Shown here in pieces: positions 26,652-35,402 of a DNA stretch of 64,000 nt. Origin of the DNA: Pseudobdellovibrionaceae bacterium. GTDB taxonomy: Bacteria > Bdellovibrionota > Bdellovibrionia > Bdellovibrionales > UBA1609. Numbering within the stretch: the stretch's first letter is position 1; every line of letters starts with the position of its first letter. The position numbers were made by a program, and so were the translations under genes. Location of the stretch: contig JABJQG010000018.1 in NCBI GenBank assembly GCA_018663505.1, positions 1-64,000 on the forward strand. Reading direction: 5' to 3'. The notes beneath the pieces are model-generated. The model had not been told where the DNA came from. It worked only from the letters and a program-made list of their open reading frames with translations, and ran no database searches.

Positions 26652-27215
26652 CTATCCCTTTGTGCGTTCAAGATACTCACAAGTACGAGTATCAACTTTT
26701 AATCTATCTCCAATGCTAATATGCAGAGGAACGTATACTTTTGCGCCGGTCTCTAGAATAGCAGGCTTGGTTGCGCCAGTCACTGTATTCCCCTTATGAC
26801 CTGGGTCTGTTTCTGTAACTTCTAGGACTACAGTATTGGGTACTTCGATTAATATGGCACGTTCGTTAAACAGGCAAATTTTTACTTCTAAATTTTCAGT
26901 TAAAAAAAGTGCTGGTTCTCCTACGACTTCTGCTGATAGGTCCAGTTGTTCGTAATTACTTTGGTTCATAAAGTGGAAACCAGAATCGTCTTTGTAAAGG
27001 AAGTTCATGTCTACATACTCAACGTCTGGAACGGCAAATTTTTCTCCCGATTTTATGGTTCTCTCTAGGTTTGTACCTGAGATTAAATTTTTCATTTTGG
27101 TACGAGTAAATTGGTTACCTTTACCTGGCTTAACGTGTTGAAAATCGGTTATGACATAGGGCTGGTCGTCAATTAAGAGTTTTGCGCCTTTTTTAAAATC
27201 ACTAGTACCAATCAT
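26652..27215 (-). CDS. efp: Translation elongation factor P
   Basis: EF-P rescues ribosomes stalled at polyproline stretches. The 187-residue length and three-barrel layout fit. The loop that reaches the peptidyl-transferase centre reads KPGKGNQF, with the modifiable Lys at residue 32 (the E. coli Lys34 equivalent), and the C-terminus has the signature DRLKVDTRTCEYLERTKG. The Lys/Gly context resembles beta-lysylated EF-P of proteobacteria; the modifying enzymes are not in this window. AAGGAG upstream of the ATG lies in the 9-base gap after the upstream TPR gene, so it is co-transcribed with it. Confidence 0.97.
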   Translation of the reverse strand: MIGTSDFKKGAKLLIDDQPYVITDFQHVKPGKGNQFTRTKMKNLISGTNLERTIKSGEKFAVPDVEYVDMNFLYKDDSGFHFMNQSNYEQLDLSAEVVGEPALFLTENLEVKICLFNERAILIEVPNTVVLEVTETDPGHKGNTVTGATKPAILETGAKVYVPLHISIGDRLKVDTRTCEYLERTKG

Positions 27216-27224
27216 GAGAACTCC

Positions 27225-28025
27225 TTAAGTTTTCTTATCTAACTTATTCAATAGTTTTTTTAATACTGCAATCTTTTTTTCTGGTAGGAATATTTGCTCG
27301 GAAGCAATAGGGGAGGTGTACTCAACCTGCTCTTCCGCTTGTTCTTTATTCATTAAATTTAATCTTCGAGTGATTGATTCTTGGTCACCAAACTCTTGTT
27401 GAGCTTTCTCTAGGGAAGTCTTGGCTTTCTGGAAATTATTACGTGAAATGAAAGCATCTGCTAGTGATAACTGCCTTTCCAGAGCTGCAAGGATTTTTTC
27501 TTGCTGAGGTTTGTGACTGGTTTCCTTAGGTGTTTCATCTTGTTTGACAATGGTTTGAGGACTAGTTGTAGTGAAAACTCCTTCAAAACATGCATTGGAA
27601 AACTCATCAGCAGTGAGGCTTTCTAGTTTTTGTACCACCTTAGAGGCTTTTTTGTGTTCAGGGTTAAAAAATAAAACCATTTTAAAATGTTTAAGAGCGC
27701 TCTTTGGTTTATGCAGGTGTAGCCAGCTTTGCCCAAGCAAGAACTGAGCTAAAATATTTTCAGGGGAAAGGCTTATGGTTTTTTGTAAGTGAAGGGCTGC
27801 TTTTTCAAACTCACTTTTATCAAAATAACAGCGAGCTAGGGCCAGGTAGCCGCTGGCAAAATTAGGGTGAAGCTTAACTCCGTCTCTGCAAAGTTGAGTA
27901 GCGTCTTCTAGCCATCCAGCTTGTCGATAGTACTCAGCCACAGGTGCAAAGACTTTTGACGAGGGATCTTTTTCCAAAATCATTTGATATTTTTCAATAA
28001 TTTGCGGATTAAATTTTTCGTCCAT
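27225..28025 (-). CDS. TPR-repeat protein upstream of efp
   Basis: The 266-residue cytoplasmic protein carries at least three consecutive tetratricopeptide repeats in residues 10-150: EKDPSSKVFAPVAEYYRQAG, LHPNFASGYLALARCYFDKS and LSPENILAQFLLGQSWLHL, each with the usual small/large residue pattern. The C-terminal half is charged, with an isolated helical pair around ERQLSLADAFISRNNFQKAK. TPRs are scaffolds for protein binding; no catalytic motif is present. It is the first gene of the minus-strand operon TPR-efp-unknown-tamB-tamA and is divergent from ruvC. Confidence 0.85.
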   Translation of the reverse strand: MDEKFNPQIIEKYQMILEKDPSSKVFAPVAEYYRQAGWLEDATQLCRDGVKLHPNFASGYLALARCYFDKSEFEKAALHLQKTISLSPENILAQFLLGQSWLHLHKPKSALKHFKMVLFFNPEHKKASKVVQKLESLTADEFSNACFEGVFTTTSPQTIVKQDETPKETSHKPQQEKILAALERQLSLADAFISRNNFQKAKTSLEKAQQEFGDQESITRRLNLMNKEQAEEQVEYTSPIASEQIFLPEKKIAVLKKLLNKLDKKT

Positions 28026-28107
28026 AGACCTTAGTTTAATTTATTGCTGATTTTACGCAAGATTATACGGTCTTAATGCGTCAAGACGCCCAGTTAGAGA
28101 TTCTCTT

Positions 28108-28135
28108 TTACCTGGCAAATAAAATAGTGTAAGTT
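28108..28135. promoter_or_regulatory. Possible SOS-type site(s) upstream of ruvC
   Basis: TTACCTGGCAA at 28108-28118 differs by one base from TTAC-N3-GTAA, which I recall as the LexA site of Bdellovibrio. TGTAAGTT at 28128-28135 is the reverse complement of AACTTACA, the string repeated twice upstream of umuD. ruvCAB and umuDC are often SOS controlled in other bacteria. The link is suggestive only. Confidence 0.3.
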
Positions 28136-28141
28136 TAGTGT

Positions 28142-28684
28142 ATGAAAATAGTGATGGGGATAGATCCTGGTAGTCGTTATCTAGGTTTTGGGATTATTTC
28201 AGTGAGTGCACAAAATGAGATTAAGCATTTAGACCATGGAGTAATATCCACTGATGGAATATTTGACTTCCCTCAACGATTAAACGTTATTTCTCAGGAA
28301 CTTCATTTTTTGTTAAATGAATATAAGCCACATGACGTGGTCGTAGAAAATATATTTTTAGGAAAAAACCCTCAAAGTATATTCCGCTTAAGTCATGTGA
28401 GAGGGGTTTGTTTGCAAAAAGGTGCTGAATTTAAGGCCAATATATTTGAGTATGCACCTAGGACCATAAAAAAAATAGTAACTGGTTCTGGCGCAGCCTC
28501 TAAAGAGCATGTTAGGTTGGTGACCTTATCTGAGTTGCAAATCGAAACTCGAGCTATGCTGGATGCCACCGACGCACTATCCTTAGCTTTGGGACACCAT
28601 TATGCTCAGAGAACTAAAAATAAACTAAATGCAGAGCTGGATAAAATCGAAAAAATGAAAACTTTAAATACGGAGAATATATGA
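28142..28684 (+). CDS. ruvC: Crossover junction endodeoxyribonuclease RuvC
   Basis: RuvC is the Holliday-junction resolvase. The 180-residue product opens with MGIDPGSRYLGFGII (first catalytic Asp), has VVENIFLGKNPQS (catalytic Glu and the DNA-binding segment), and ends with LDATDALSLALGHHYA (last catalytic Asp pair). The last four bases overlap the ruvA start (ATGA), so translation is coupled. It is the first gene of a ruvC-ruvA-ruvB-lipoprotein run, with a promoter presumably in the 116-base gap to the divergent TPR gene, which also contains the short palindrome GCGTCAAGACGC. Confidence 0.96.
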   Translation: MKIVMGIDPGSRYLGFGIISVSAQNEIKHLDHGVISTDGIFDFPQRLNVISQELHFLLNEYKPHDVVVENIFLGKNPQSIFRLSHVRGVCLQKGAEFKANIFEYAPRTIKKIVTGSGAASKEHVRLVTLSELQIETRAMLDATDALSLALGHHYAQRTKNKLNAELDKIEKMKTLNTENI

Positions 28685-29262
28685 TAGCACGATTGATTGG
28701 AAAAACTTTTGTGGAATCCGATGGCGTGGTCATTCTAGATGTGAACGGCGTGGGTTATGAACTTCTTTGTTCGCAAAATACAATTATGGATTTTGAGGTG
28801 CAAAAAGAAAAAACAACAGCTTATGTATATACTTATATTAGAGAAGATCTTATGCAGCTGTTTGGTTTTTCCACAAGAGCAGAAAAACAACTTTTTTTAA
28901 ATTTAGTGAGTGTGAATGGCGTGGGTCCAAAGATGGCCATTGGAATATTATCGGGCTGTCAAAAAGAACAGCTGCTACAAGCCATTGATAATGAAGACGT
29001 TAAGTTTTTGTCTAAACTTCCAAAAATTGGTAAGAAAAAGGCCGAGCAAATCATACTGACTCTGCGTGGAAAGTTAGTGATTGAGGAGACAGTAGGAGTT
29101 GGTATTTCTGCTTCTTCAAATAAAAAAGATATAATTTCGGCTTTAACGCACTTGGGTTTTCAACTGAATGATGTGGAAACCGTTGTTTCCCAAATGCCTG
29201 TAGATATTGAAGTACAACAGGGTGTAAGGGATGGGCTTTCTCAATTAGGTGCACAGTTTTAA
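28681..29262 (+). CDS. ruvA: Holliday junction DNA helicase subunit RuvA
   Basis: RuvA binds four-way junctions as a tetramer and loads RuvB. The 193-residue protein has the N-terminal OB fold (MIARLIGKTFVESDGVVILDVNGVGYEL), the tandem helix-hairpin-helix motifs (VNGVGPKMAIGIL and LPKIGKKKAEQIILTL) and a C-terminal UBA-like domain (DIISALTHLGF) that contacts RuvB. The ATG overlaps ruvC, and ruvB follows after 18 bases. Confidence 0.97.
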   Translation: MIARLIGKTFVESDGVVILDVNGVGYELLCSQNTIMDFEVQKEKTTAYVYTYIREDLMQLFGFSTRAEKQLFLNLVSVNGVGPKMAIGILSGCQKEQLLQAIDNEDVKFLSKLPKIGKKKAEQIILTLRGKLVIEETVGVGISASSNKKDIISALTHLGFQLNDVETVVSQMPVDIEVQQGVRDGLSQLGAQF

Positions 29263-29280
29263 TTTTAAAAAGGAAATATA

Positions 29281-30327
29281 ATGTCATTGGAAAGATTTAG
29301 TGAAATGCCAAAATCTGTGGATAAAAGCAAAAGTGAAGATAAGAAACAGCGTCTGGTGTTTGGTGATGCTGTGGAAAAAGATCAAAAGCTGGATGTAAAA
29401 TTGAGACCTATTTCTTTTGATGAGTTTCCAGGGCAAACAGCCTTAAAATCTCAGTTAGGCATATTTGTCCAAGCGGCCAAAAAACGAGAAGAACCTTTGG
29501 ATCATATTTTATTTTGTGGACCTCCTGGTTTAGGAAAAACCACTTTAGCGCATATTGTTTCTCATACTATGGACGTTCCATTTATTTCCACATCAGGTCC
29601 AGCTTTGCATCGCAAGGGAGACTTAGCGGCAATTTTAACTAGTATGAAACCTAATTCTGTTTTTTTTATTGATGAAATTCATAGGTTAAGTCGAGATGTA
29701 GAAGAATATCTCTATAGTGCTATGGAGGACTATTTTATTGATATTGTTACTGGCGAGGGTCTTGGGGCAAGAAGTATGCGTTTTCAGTTGGCCCCTTTTA
29801 CTTTAATAGGTGCAACAACAAGAGCTGGCTTACTTAAAGCACCATTTAGAGATCGTTTTGGAATTATTCAACGTTTGCAGTTTTATAATAAGAATGAGCT
29901 GGTGGAAATTATAAATCGTTCCGCAGGCTTGTTAAATATTGAAATTGTGGCGCATGGGGCTTTGGAGTTAGCACGGCGATCTCGAGGAACACCAAGGGTT
30001 GCTAATCGTTTATTAAAACGTGTGCGTGACTATGCCCAAGTTAAGGGTGATGGCATTATTAATAAAAATTTAGCGCAGTATGCTCTTAACGAGTTACAAG
30101 TAGACGAGCTGGGTCTAGATATGATGGATCAAAAAATATTAAGTCTAATTTTAAACCAATTTACAGGTGGCCCCGTAGGCATAGACACCTTGGCTGCAAG
30201 TCTCTCTGAAGAATCTGACACCATTGAAGAGGTTTACGAGCCATTTTTAATTCAAGAGGGTTTGCTACAAAAAACACCTCGTGGTCGAATGATAACAGAA
30301 AAAGCAAAAAAGCATTTTGAAAAATAA
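29281..30327 (+). CDS. ruvB: Holliday junction DNA helicase motor RuvB
   Basis: RuvB is the AAA+ hexameric motor for branch migration. In the 348-residue product the Walker A is GPPGLGKTT, the Walker B is FFIDEIHRL, sensor 1 lies in [10 protein letters not shown], the arginine finger in APFRDRFG and sensor 2 in [18 protein letters not shown]. The C-terminal winged helix is intact ([15 protein letters not shown]). An N-terminal extension of about 25 Lys/Ser-rich residues precedes [12 protein letters not shown]. The TTG start of a small lipoprotein overlaps its end by 11 bases. Confidence 0.98.
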   Translation: MSLERFSEMPKSVDKSKSEDKKQRLVFGDAVEKDQKLDVKLRPISFDEFPGQTALKSQLGIFVQAAKKREEPLDHILFCGPPGLGKTTLAHIVSHTMDVPFISTSGPALHRKGDLAAILTSMKPNSVFFIDEIHRLSRDVEEYLYSAMEDYFIDIVTGEGLGARSMRFQLAPFTLIGATTRAGLLKAPFRDRFGIIQRLQFYNKNELVEIINRSAGLLNIEIVAHGALELARRSRGTPRVANRLLKRVRDYAQVKGDGIINKNLAQYALNELQVDELGLDMMDQKILSLILNQFTGGPVGIDTLAASLSEESDTIEEVYEPFLIQEGLLQKTPRGRMITEKAKKHFEK

Positions 30328-30580
30328 AGTATTATTATTATTTTTAGTGGCTATGACTCTAGGTTGTGCAACTAGAGAATCTACTACTGGCAGAGAAGAC
30401 TATGATGAAGGGTCAAGTGCTCAAGGGCATGCTTATGTAGTAGATGCTATGACTGTCAGAACGCCTATGCCTAATAAGAAACCAAAATGGAAACCCATAG
30501 ATTTTTATTATAAAAGATGTTCAGAGGTAGGACAAAAACACCCTTGGACCAAAACTTATTACGAGTGTAACTTTCCCTAA
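30317..30580 (+). CDS. Small lipoprotein, unknown
   Basis: The 87-residue product begins with a short basic N-terminus, a hydrophobic stretch and a conventional lipobox T-L-G-C, with the Cys near residue 18. The mature part is polar with two further cysteines (KRCSEVG and YYECNF), possibly a disulfide. I do not recognise the family. It begins with TTG and overlaps ruvB by 11 bases, so it is probably made by translational coupling. The functional connection with ruvCAB is unclear. Confidence 0.7.
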   Translation: MKNKVLLLFLVAMTLGCATRESTTGREDYDEGSSAQGHAYVVDAMTVRTPMPNKKPKWKPIDFYYKRCSEVGQKHPWTKTYYECNFP

Positions 30581-31073
30581 AGATGATTTTTAAGGTGAAC
30601 CTTTTTCATTTATATGTGAAAGCTGAGATGTAATCTTTCAGACCTCAAAACGAACTTTTATTTGGTCGAATTAATTATGAAATAATGGCCAATACTTAAT
30701 AGAGTTGGAAGTAGGTTTTGGCGGAGTTACTTCCTTAAACAGGCCCGTCAAGAAGTCAGTGCATTTTTGTACAAATGTGGAACATGTCCAATCATCAGGG
30801 TACGTTCCAGTTTAAAAATATTTGATAATAAATTTTCCGATAATTTTTTTTCACGATTTACCATCTAGTTCAGCATGGCGAAATATGATACTCAAAAAGA
30901 TTGTTAAATTTGATTTATGACAACATTTTTTTTCGTAGCTGCATTTAAATTGCCAATCAATTTCGTTATGGGCAATTGTGTATTGTGAGTATAAATTAGA
31001 TATTAAGACATAATATTAGTTAAGCTATTTTGAAAAAAGTTACAAAGTTAAAAGTATTAAGGAAGACCGTCGC
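30581..31073. other. Intergenic region, 493 bp
   Basis: No gene is supported. It contains two imperfect hairpins: GAAAG...CTTTC around 30620-30643, about 40 bases after the lipoprotein stop, and GGAAGT...ACTTCC around 30709-30735. The remainder is AT-rich with poly-T runs. It lies between two convergent genes. Confidence 0.4.
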
Positions 31074-32420
31074 CTATTTACTTGAGGAGTTTTGTATTGA
31101 ATTATTAGAATTTTCTTGATTGTTAAAACATTTATTAAAATAAATATCTTTATAAAGAGATGCCGCATTTAAAGCTACACCAGTATAATATTTTCTAGAA
31201 AGAGTTGGGTCATTGGGCGGTCCTAATTTATTTAGGTAATTGTGCAGTAAATTTTTATAATTGATTTTACTTCCCATTCCATTTCTAAGTCGAAAATGTT
31301 CTGTATTTTCAAAACTTGGAAATCCATTGGAGAATGATACTTTGCCACCACCTTTTAATGTCTTTTTATTTTTCTCATCTTTTTGAAATTCAAAATACGC
31401 ATTTTCCCTATCAAATTTTATTTTAAAAATTGCTTTTTGATTATTAAAAGATAAGCCTCCCTTTTCATTCTCGGTTGGACATTTGATATCAATGTCATTA
31501 TCTTTTTTTACAGAATTATCAATTGATTTCACTAATTTAGAGCTTGTTTCTATAAATGAATTTCGAACAGCTTCAACTATTTTTGGATAGTTTTTACATA
31601 AGCGTTTGGTTTCTCCACCACCATTTAAAAGTGTAACAGCTCCGCGCTGGCTTAAAAAGCATCCTTTTTTTCCATTCATAGCATCCGACAATGAAGTTTT
31701 GAAATATCCGACAAGAGCACCTATGTTGTAATCAGAGCATGCTTCTTCAAGTGCATCTTTTTTAATAGCCAATCCCACTGCCAAGCCTAAAATTCCCCCT
31801 GTTAGGCCACCAGCAAGTTTAACTCTTGTTTTATATGCAGTGTTTAATTTTGGTTTAACTAGATTTATATAATTTCTATTGTTAATAACTTTGATTTTAA
31901 AGGGTTTAATTTTCTCATACTTTATTTTTTCACTTAACTTGATAGCTTGTAAATCATATTTTTTTTTATTTTTTACTAATTCCGCTTCATAGTAAAGTTG
32001 AAGAGCTCGCACTATAAAAAAAGTATGATTAATATTTTTAGGAACAAGACCTCCATTTTTTAATAATTTTGTTACAGCTTTTCTTTTTCCTAAGTGAGTT
32101 GTTGCATTCATAAAATTATTTTTAAAAACTTGATCAGTTCGAAATAATAACTTATCAAAACTCATTTTTGGATTAAATATCTTAGTGCCTATTTGTATTG
32201 ATCTAGTTAATGCTCGCCATTTCTTATCAACAACTATGCTACCACTTTGGGCTCCAATTATGCTGGTTTCAGTCGCAGCAGATATAGCTAACGTAGGGTG
32301 ATGTTCAATTGCTATATGCATTCGAGCAAAATCCTCTAATTCACGCTCACAACTTTGTTGTTCAGCTGCATTAACAGATAAGAAAGAGGCAAAAATAATA
32401 TGTAATAAAACCTTAACCAT
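31074..32420 (-). CDS. Exported protein of unknown family
   Basis: The 448-residue product starts with a signal peptide (about residues 1-19, ending VNA). A glycine-rich hydrophobic patch, GGLTGGILGLAVGLAI, sits near residues 205-220 and could insert into or span a membrane. Several cysteines are present (EEACSDY, KKGCFL, KRLCKNYP, IKCPTE, FNKCFN), so disulfides are likely. No catalytic motif was recognised. Low-complexity Lys/Asn content follows the local AT bias. Regions of 493 and 396 bases without genes flank it, so it is likely monocistronic. Confidence 0.65.
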   Translation of the reverse strand: MVKVLLHIIFASFLSVNAAEQQSCERELEDFARMHIAIEHHPTLAISAATETSIIGAQSGSIVVDKKWRALTRSIQIGTKIFNPKMSFDKLLFRTDQVFKNNFMNATTHLGKRKAVTKLLKNGGLVPKNINHTFFIVRALQLYYEAELVKNKKKYDLQAIKLSEKIKYEKIKPFKIKVINNRNYINLVKPKLNTAYKTRVKLAGGLTGGILGLAVGLAIKKDALEEACSDYNIGALVGYFKTSLSDAMNGKKGCFLSQRGAVTLLNGGGETKRLCKNYPKIVEAVRNSFIETSSKLVKSIDNSVKKDNDIDIKCPTENEKGGLSFNNQKAIFKIKFDRENAYFEFQKDEKNKKTLKGGGKVSFSNGFPSFENTEHFRLRNGMGSKINYKNLLHNYLNKLGPPNDPTLSRKYYTGVALNAASLYKDIYFNKCFNNQENSNNSIQNSSSK

Positions 32421-32816
32421 ATATTTCTATCGGAGATTGACCGCATTGATTTACGAGTCTATTGGCTAGAAATGATTTGTAGATGCTAAAAGCACGCTCC
32501 ATAGGAGTTCCAAAAAGTTTATAAAATTATAGAATCAGTAAAATAAGGGGTCCTAAAAAGTTGAATAAAACCTAATGGTTTGAAATAAAATTTACTCTAC
32601 AAGTCATTACATTCTTATTGAAAAACATCCAGGACCAAGTTTAAAGTAACGCCACAGACGCGACCTGGTCCAGTGACAGGAAATAAGTGCCACTTTAGAA
32701 TCTTATTTGGCCAAATTTGAATTTCAAATAATCAGATTAGTTGGGCCATACACGCAATACAGAGATCGGTCTAGCTAGACTCGTTTACTTTAATAGACAG
32801 TAAACAGAATAAAAAA
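32421..32816. other. Intergenic region, 396 bp, with hairpins and a repeated motif
   Basis: No gene is supported. GGACCAAGT at 32632-32640 can pair with ACCTGGTCC (one mismatch) near 32663-32671, followed by GGAAATAAGTGCCA at 32679-32692; a similar hairpin-plus-string arrangement occurs at 35245-35291. A stretch near 32720-32750 resembles one near 34165-34192. At 32783-32805 GTTTACT/AGTAAAC could terminate the minus-strand protease gene. Confidence 0.4.
32783..32805 (-). terminator. Possible terminator of the S41 protease gene
   Basis: A 7-bp perfect stem (GTTTACT / AGTAAAC, 9-base loop) lies 12 bases beyond the minus-strand stop codon. The run of T expected after a classic terminator is weak. 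Confidence 0.4.
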
Positions 32817-34001
32817 TCATTTACTTGATTCGACTAATTTTAAAGTTGCTTTGTAAGCATCTGTTCCTTTTGGTATTTTAATGTCAGGCGTGAACCCAAC
32901 AAATTCTCGCCATTTACGATCTTTATATTGCCAAAAATCTGAGGCCATTTGTACAATTACACCACTTTTTTTAAGTAGCAATTGTCCCATGTTTCCAAAT
33001 TGAACAAACCCTCCAGAGTTTTCTCCGACTAGCTTGGCGTATGGATGCCCTTTAAAGTCTGCAATAATGCTTTCACAGCTCGAAGCACAGGCTTTATCTA
33101 TTAAAATGAAAATTGGTTTTTTAATTGCCTTCTTTGCATCATAACTTGGCCCATTTAATTTAATAATTTTATCTGGATGATCTTTATTCTTAACAGCTAT
33201 CTCAAACTCTGCTTTCAGCTCACTAACATCTTGCTTTAAATATTGAGGTATGGATTTCCCTTTTTTATTTAAATAATACACTCTTAGTATTTTGCTATTA
33301 TAGCGAATTGCTTTTGTCTCAGGTGTTGTGCTTTTAATAATCTTATCTTCAAAAGAGGGTGCATCTTGTCCGAAAAAATATGCTGAAAGCTCGTGCCCCC
33401 TTGTGTCATCTCCACCATCATTCCCTCTGAGGTCAATAATATAGGCCTTAATGTTTTTGTTTCTTAGTTTCTTTAAAGCTTCTGTATATCCATTCCAAAT
33501 TTTACTTTTCCTAGATGGCATCCCTACAATGGATATGATCTTAATACCGTCTTTCTCTGAAATGCTCCAAGGACTATTCTTCCCAGCATTAATATTTTCT
33601 CCTACCTGACCATGTGCTTGAAAATCTTTACCTCCACAAAGCTTACCTTCATACCGAGCATGAATGTGATTGTCTGGAAGTTCCAATAGTGCTTTCCCAA
33701 TTAGGTCGCAAAACTCATTTGGAGTTAAACCAGGAAAATTAAAGCCTTCTATTTTATCAACAACTTTTCGAAGCTTATCTTTAGAAATAAACTTTCTACC
33801 ACCGTATGCCTTTTTTAAAGCATAAACTAACATCTTAGAATCATTTTTAATTTGCATTCTATTTAAAATTTCTGCTCTATAACTTAGATCGTCCAATTTA
33901 ATTAGGAGAGACTCTGGTTTCAGCTGAGGTGCACTTGGTTTTATGTGTGTGCAGGACATCAGTGCATACAACAAAAAAAACAGTAACATCCTAGGTTTCA
34001 T
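32817..34001 (-). CDS. S41-family (C-terminal processing type) serine protease, lipoprotein
   Basis: The 394-residue product has a lipoprotein signal with lipobox L-M-S-C (Cys about residue 17). The peptidase S41 core is in the C-terminal half: IKAYIIDLRGNDGGD is the strand-turn that precedes the active site, PIFILIDKACASSCESIIADF carries the nucleophilic Ser in the A-S-S-C-E segment, and KLVGENSGGFVQFGN is the conserved G-E-N-S-G-G loop. No PDZ domain was evident. Such proteases trim or degrade envelope proteins. The gene stands alone between two gene-poor regions; the GNAT gene lies 271 bases away on the same strand. Confidence 0.85.
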   Translation of the reverse strand: MKPRMLLFFLLYALMSCTHIKPSAPQLKPESLLIKLDDLSYRAEILNRMQIKNDSKMLVYALKKAYGGRKFISKDKLRKVVDKIEGFNFPGLTPNEFCDLIGKALLELPDNHIHARYEGKLCGGKDFQAHGQVGENINAGKNSPWSISEKDGIKIISIVGMPSRKSKIWNGYTEALKKLRNKNIKAYIIDLRGNDGGDDTRGHELSAYFFGQDAPSFEDKIIKSTTPETKAIRYNSKILRVYYLNKKGKSIPQYLKQDVSELKAEFEIAVKNKDHPDKIIKLNGPSYDAKKAIKKPIFILIDKACASSCESIIADFKGHPYAKLVGENSGGFVQFGNMGQLLLKKSGVIVQMASDFWQYKDRKWREFVGFTPDIKIPKGTDAYKATLKLVESSK

Positions 34002-34271
34002 ACTTTCCTTTTATAACAAAAATATTCAATTGGTCATCAAAATAATTTGAATCAATTCTCAAGAAAGTTAACAAAATTGCAGAAAAAATCCCATCTGAAA
34101 AGGTCCGGGTCGATACGAAACAAGTCTTACATTGTTTCCGCCATTTTGAGGCTTTGTCCCATAATTCAAAATAATCAGTTTGAGTGGGCCATACTTTTAT
34201 ATTGGATAACTGCTACAATCTGAAGATTGATTAATAGGTTAAATTGAGAAGTTCACTTAGATCCTTAATTA

Positions 34272-34730
34272 TCATATTTTATATTCCATATGAGGTAAAA
34301 ATAAGTCGGGTTTGATTCTTGATTGAACGCTACCAATCATATGAGCTCTATGTTTTGTGTAGAAGCCTTCAGCCTGTGGCTCTATTGCCATTCTAAAAAA
34401 AGTCCAACCTAATTTCTTAGCCTGAGAAACAGACTCAAGAAACAATATTGTACCAATCCCTCTTCCTATGAGCTTTGGCTCAATCCATAGGTGGTCTAGT
34501 CGTTGTTCGTCACCAATAATTTTGAGGGCAGAAAAGCCAACAATTCTATCCTCATAAAGCCCAACTGTCACAGGCCAATTCTCAACATAGTCAGAATCTA
34601 TTAGGAGTGCATTTCGACATTTTTCAATATAACTCTTAGGGTACTTCCAGTAAGACTTTGAGCGCAGCGCCAGTTCGGTTAACAAATTCGTTTCTTCCAA
34701 ACGAGCCTTTCTTAATGAAACATTATTCAT
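34272..34730 (-). CDS. GNAT-family N-acetyltransferase
   Basis: This 152-residue cytoplasmic enzyme would use acetyl-CoA to acetylate an amine of an unknown substrate. The fold elements are in order: LRKARLEETNLLTELALRSK at the N-terminus, VGLYEDRIVGFSALKI (beta strands 2-4), LDHLWIEPKLIGRGIGTILF (the acetyl-CoA pyrophosphate-binding R-G-x-G motif), and the C-terminal AIEPQAEGFYTKHRAHMIG. I chose the ATG at 34730, with GAGGTGAT upstream, instead of the ATG at 34754, which adds eight non-homologous residues. It is followed, in transcription order, by a 271-base gap. Confidence 0.85.
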   Translation of the reverse strand: MNNVSLRKARLEETNLLTELALRSKSYWKYPKSYIEKCRNALLIDSDYVENWPVTVGLYEDRIVGFSALKIIGDEQRLDHLWIEPKLIGRGIGTILFLESVSQAKKLGWTFFRMAIEPQAEGFYTKHRAHMIGSVQSRIKPDLFLPHMEYKI

Positions 34731-34790
34731 TGCCAAATCACCTCGTACTTCCATGTGTTACCATCATCTAAATAGACCCTGATCGGAGTG

Positions 34791-35057
34791 TTAGGCGAGT
34801 ACCAAAGCTTCGGCTTCTTCTGACGAAAGAGTTTCAACAACATCAAAGTCAGTAAGATCCGACCAGTTTGAAATCCATTGATCTAAAAGATCTTTGTCAG
34901 AGGTCTCCATAACTTGATAACAAACATCTAGATCTTTACTAATCCAGCTATTTACATAAGTTAATCCAGTAGGCATAAGCCTTCCCTTTGATTCAAGTCT
35001 TTTGTAAATGTTTTTTAGAGCACCGGGCTTAAATTTTTCTATAACCATATATTTCAT
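34791..35057 (-). CDS. DUF3303-type small protein
   Basis: The 88-residue protein begins MKYMVIEKFKPG and continues with GRLMPTGLTYVNSWI, VCYQVMETSD and WISNWSDLTDFDVVETLSS. This order and spacing match the DUF3303 family as I remember it (small ferredoxin-like fold, function unknown). No signal peptide is present. No strong ribosome site precedes the ATG. It lies about 60 bases upstream of the GNAT gene on the same strand, so the two may be co-transcribed. Confidence 0.75.
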   Translation of the reverse strand: MKYMVIEKFKPGALKNIYKRLESKGRLMPTGLTYVNSWISKDLDVCYQVMETSDKDLLDQWISNWSDLTDFDVVETLSSEEAEALVLA

Positions 35058-35402
35058 AGGAATTAATGATAAATACTTTTTTCCCTTTGCTCAACAAGCA
35101 AATATTTTGTGGCTTAAATTTGCTCAAAAAGCTTGCGATTTTACAGGAAACAACGCTCATGGGGCCGCTTCAATCCAATATGAAAGTAGTCTTTCATACA
35201 ATCACATTAAAAAGGACCATTGAAGGGCCCTGAAGTTAGCACAGGACCTTTTCGTAAGTGCGCCAAAAGGTCTGAACGGAAATAAGTGCCATTCCCTCAT
35301 ATTGTACGACAAAATCAAAACTTCAACTAAAATATATAAGATCAAGTATGTGCCGTTACAATTTATATGGTTATCCCTATGGATTAGCAACAGCCTTTGA
35401 TG
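35058..35402. other. Intergenic region, 345 bp, with hairpin and repeated string
   Basis: No convincing gene. GACCTTTT (35245-35252) pairs perfectly with AAAAGGTC (35265-35272), followed by GGAAATAAGTGCCA at 35278-35291, as in the similar arrangement at 32632-32692. It probably carries the promoter of the DUF3303/GNAT pair and the end of the SRAP gene. Confidence 0.4.
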
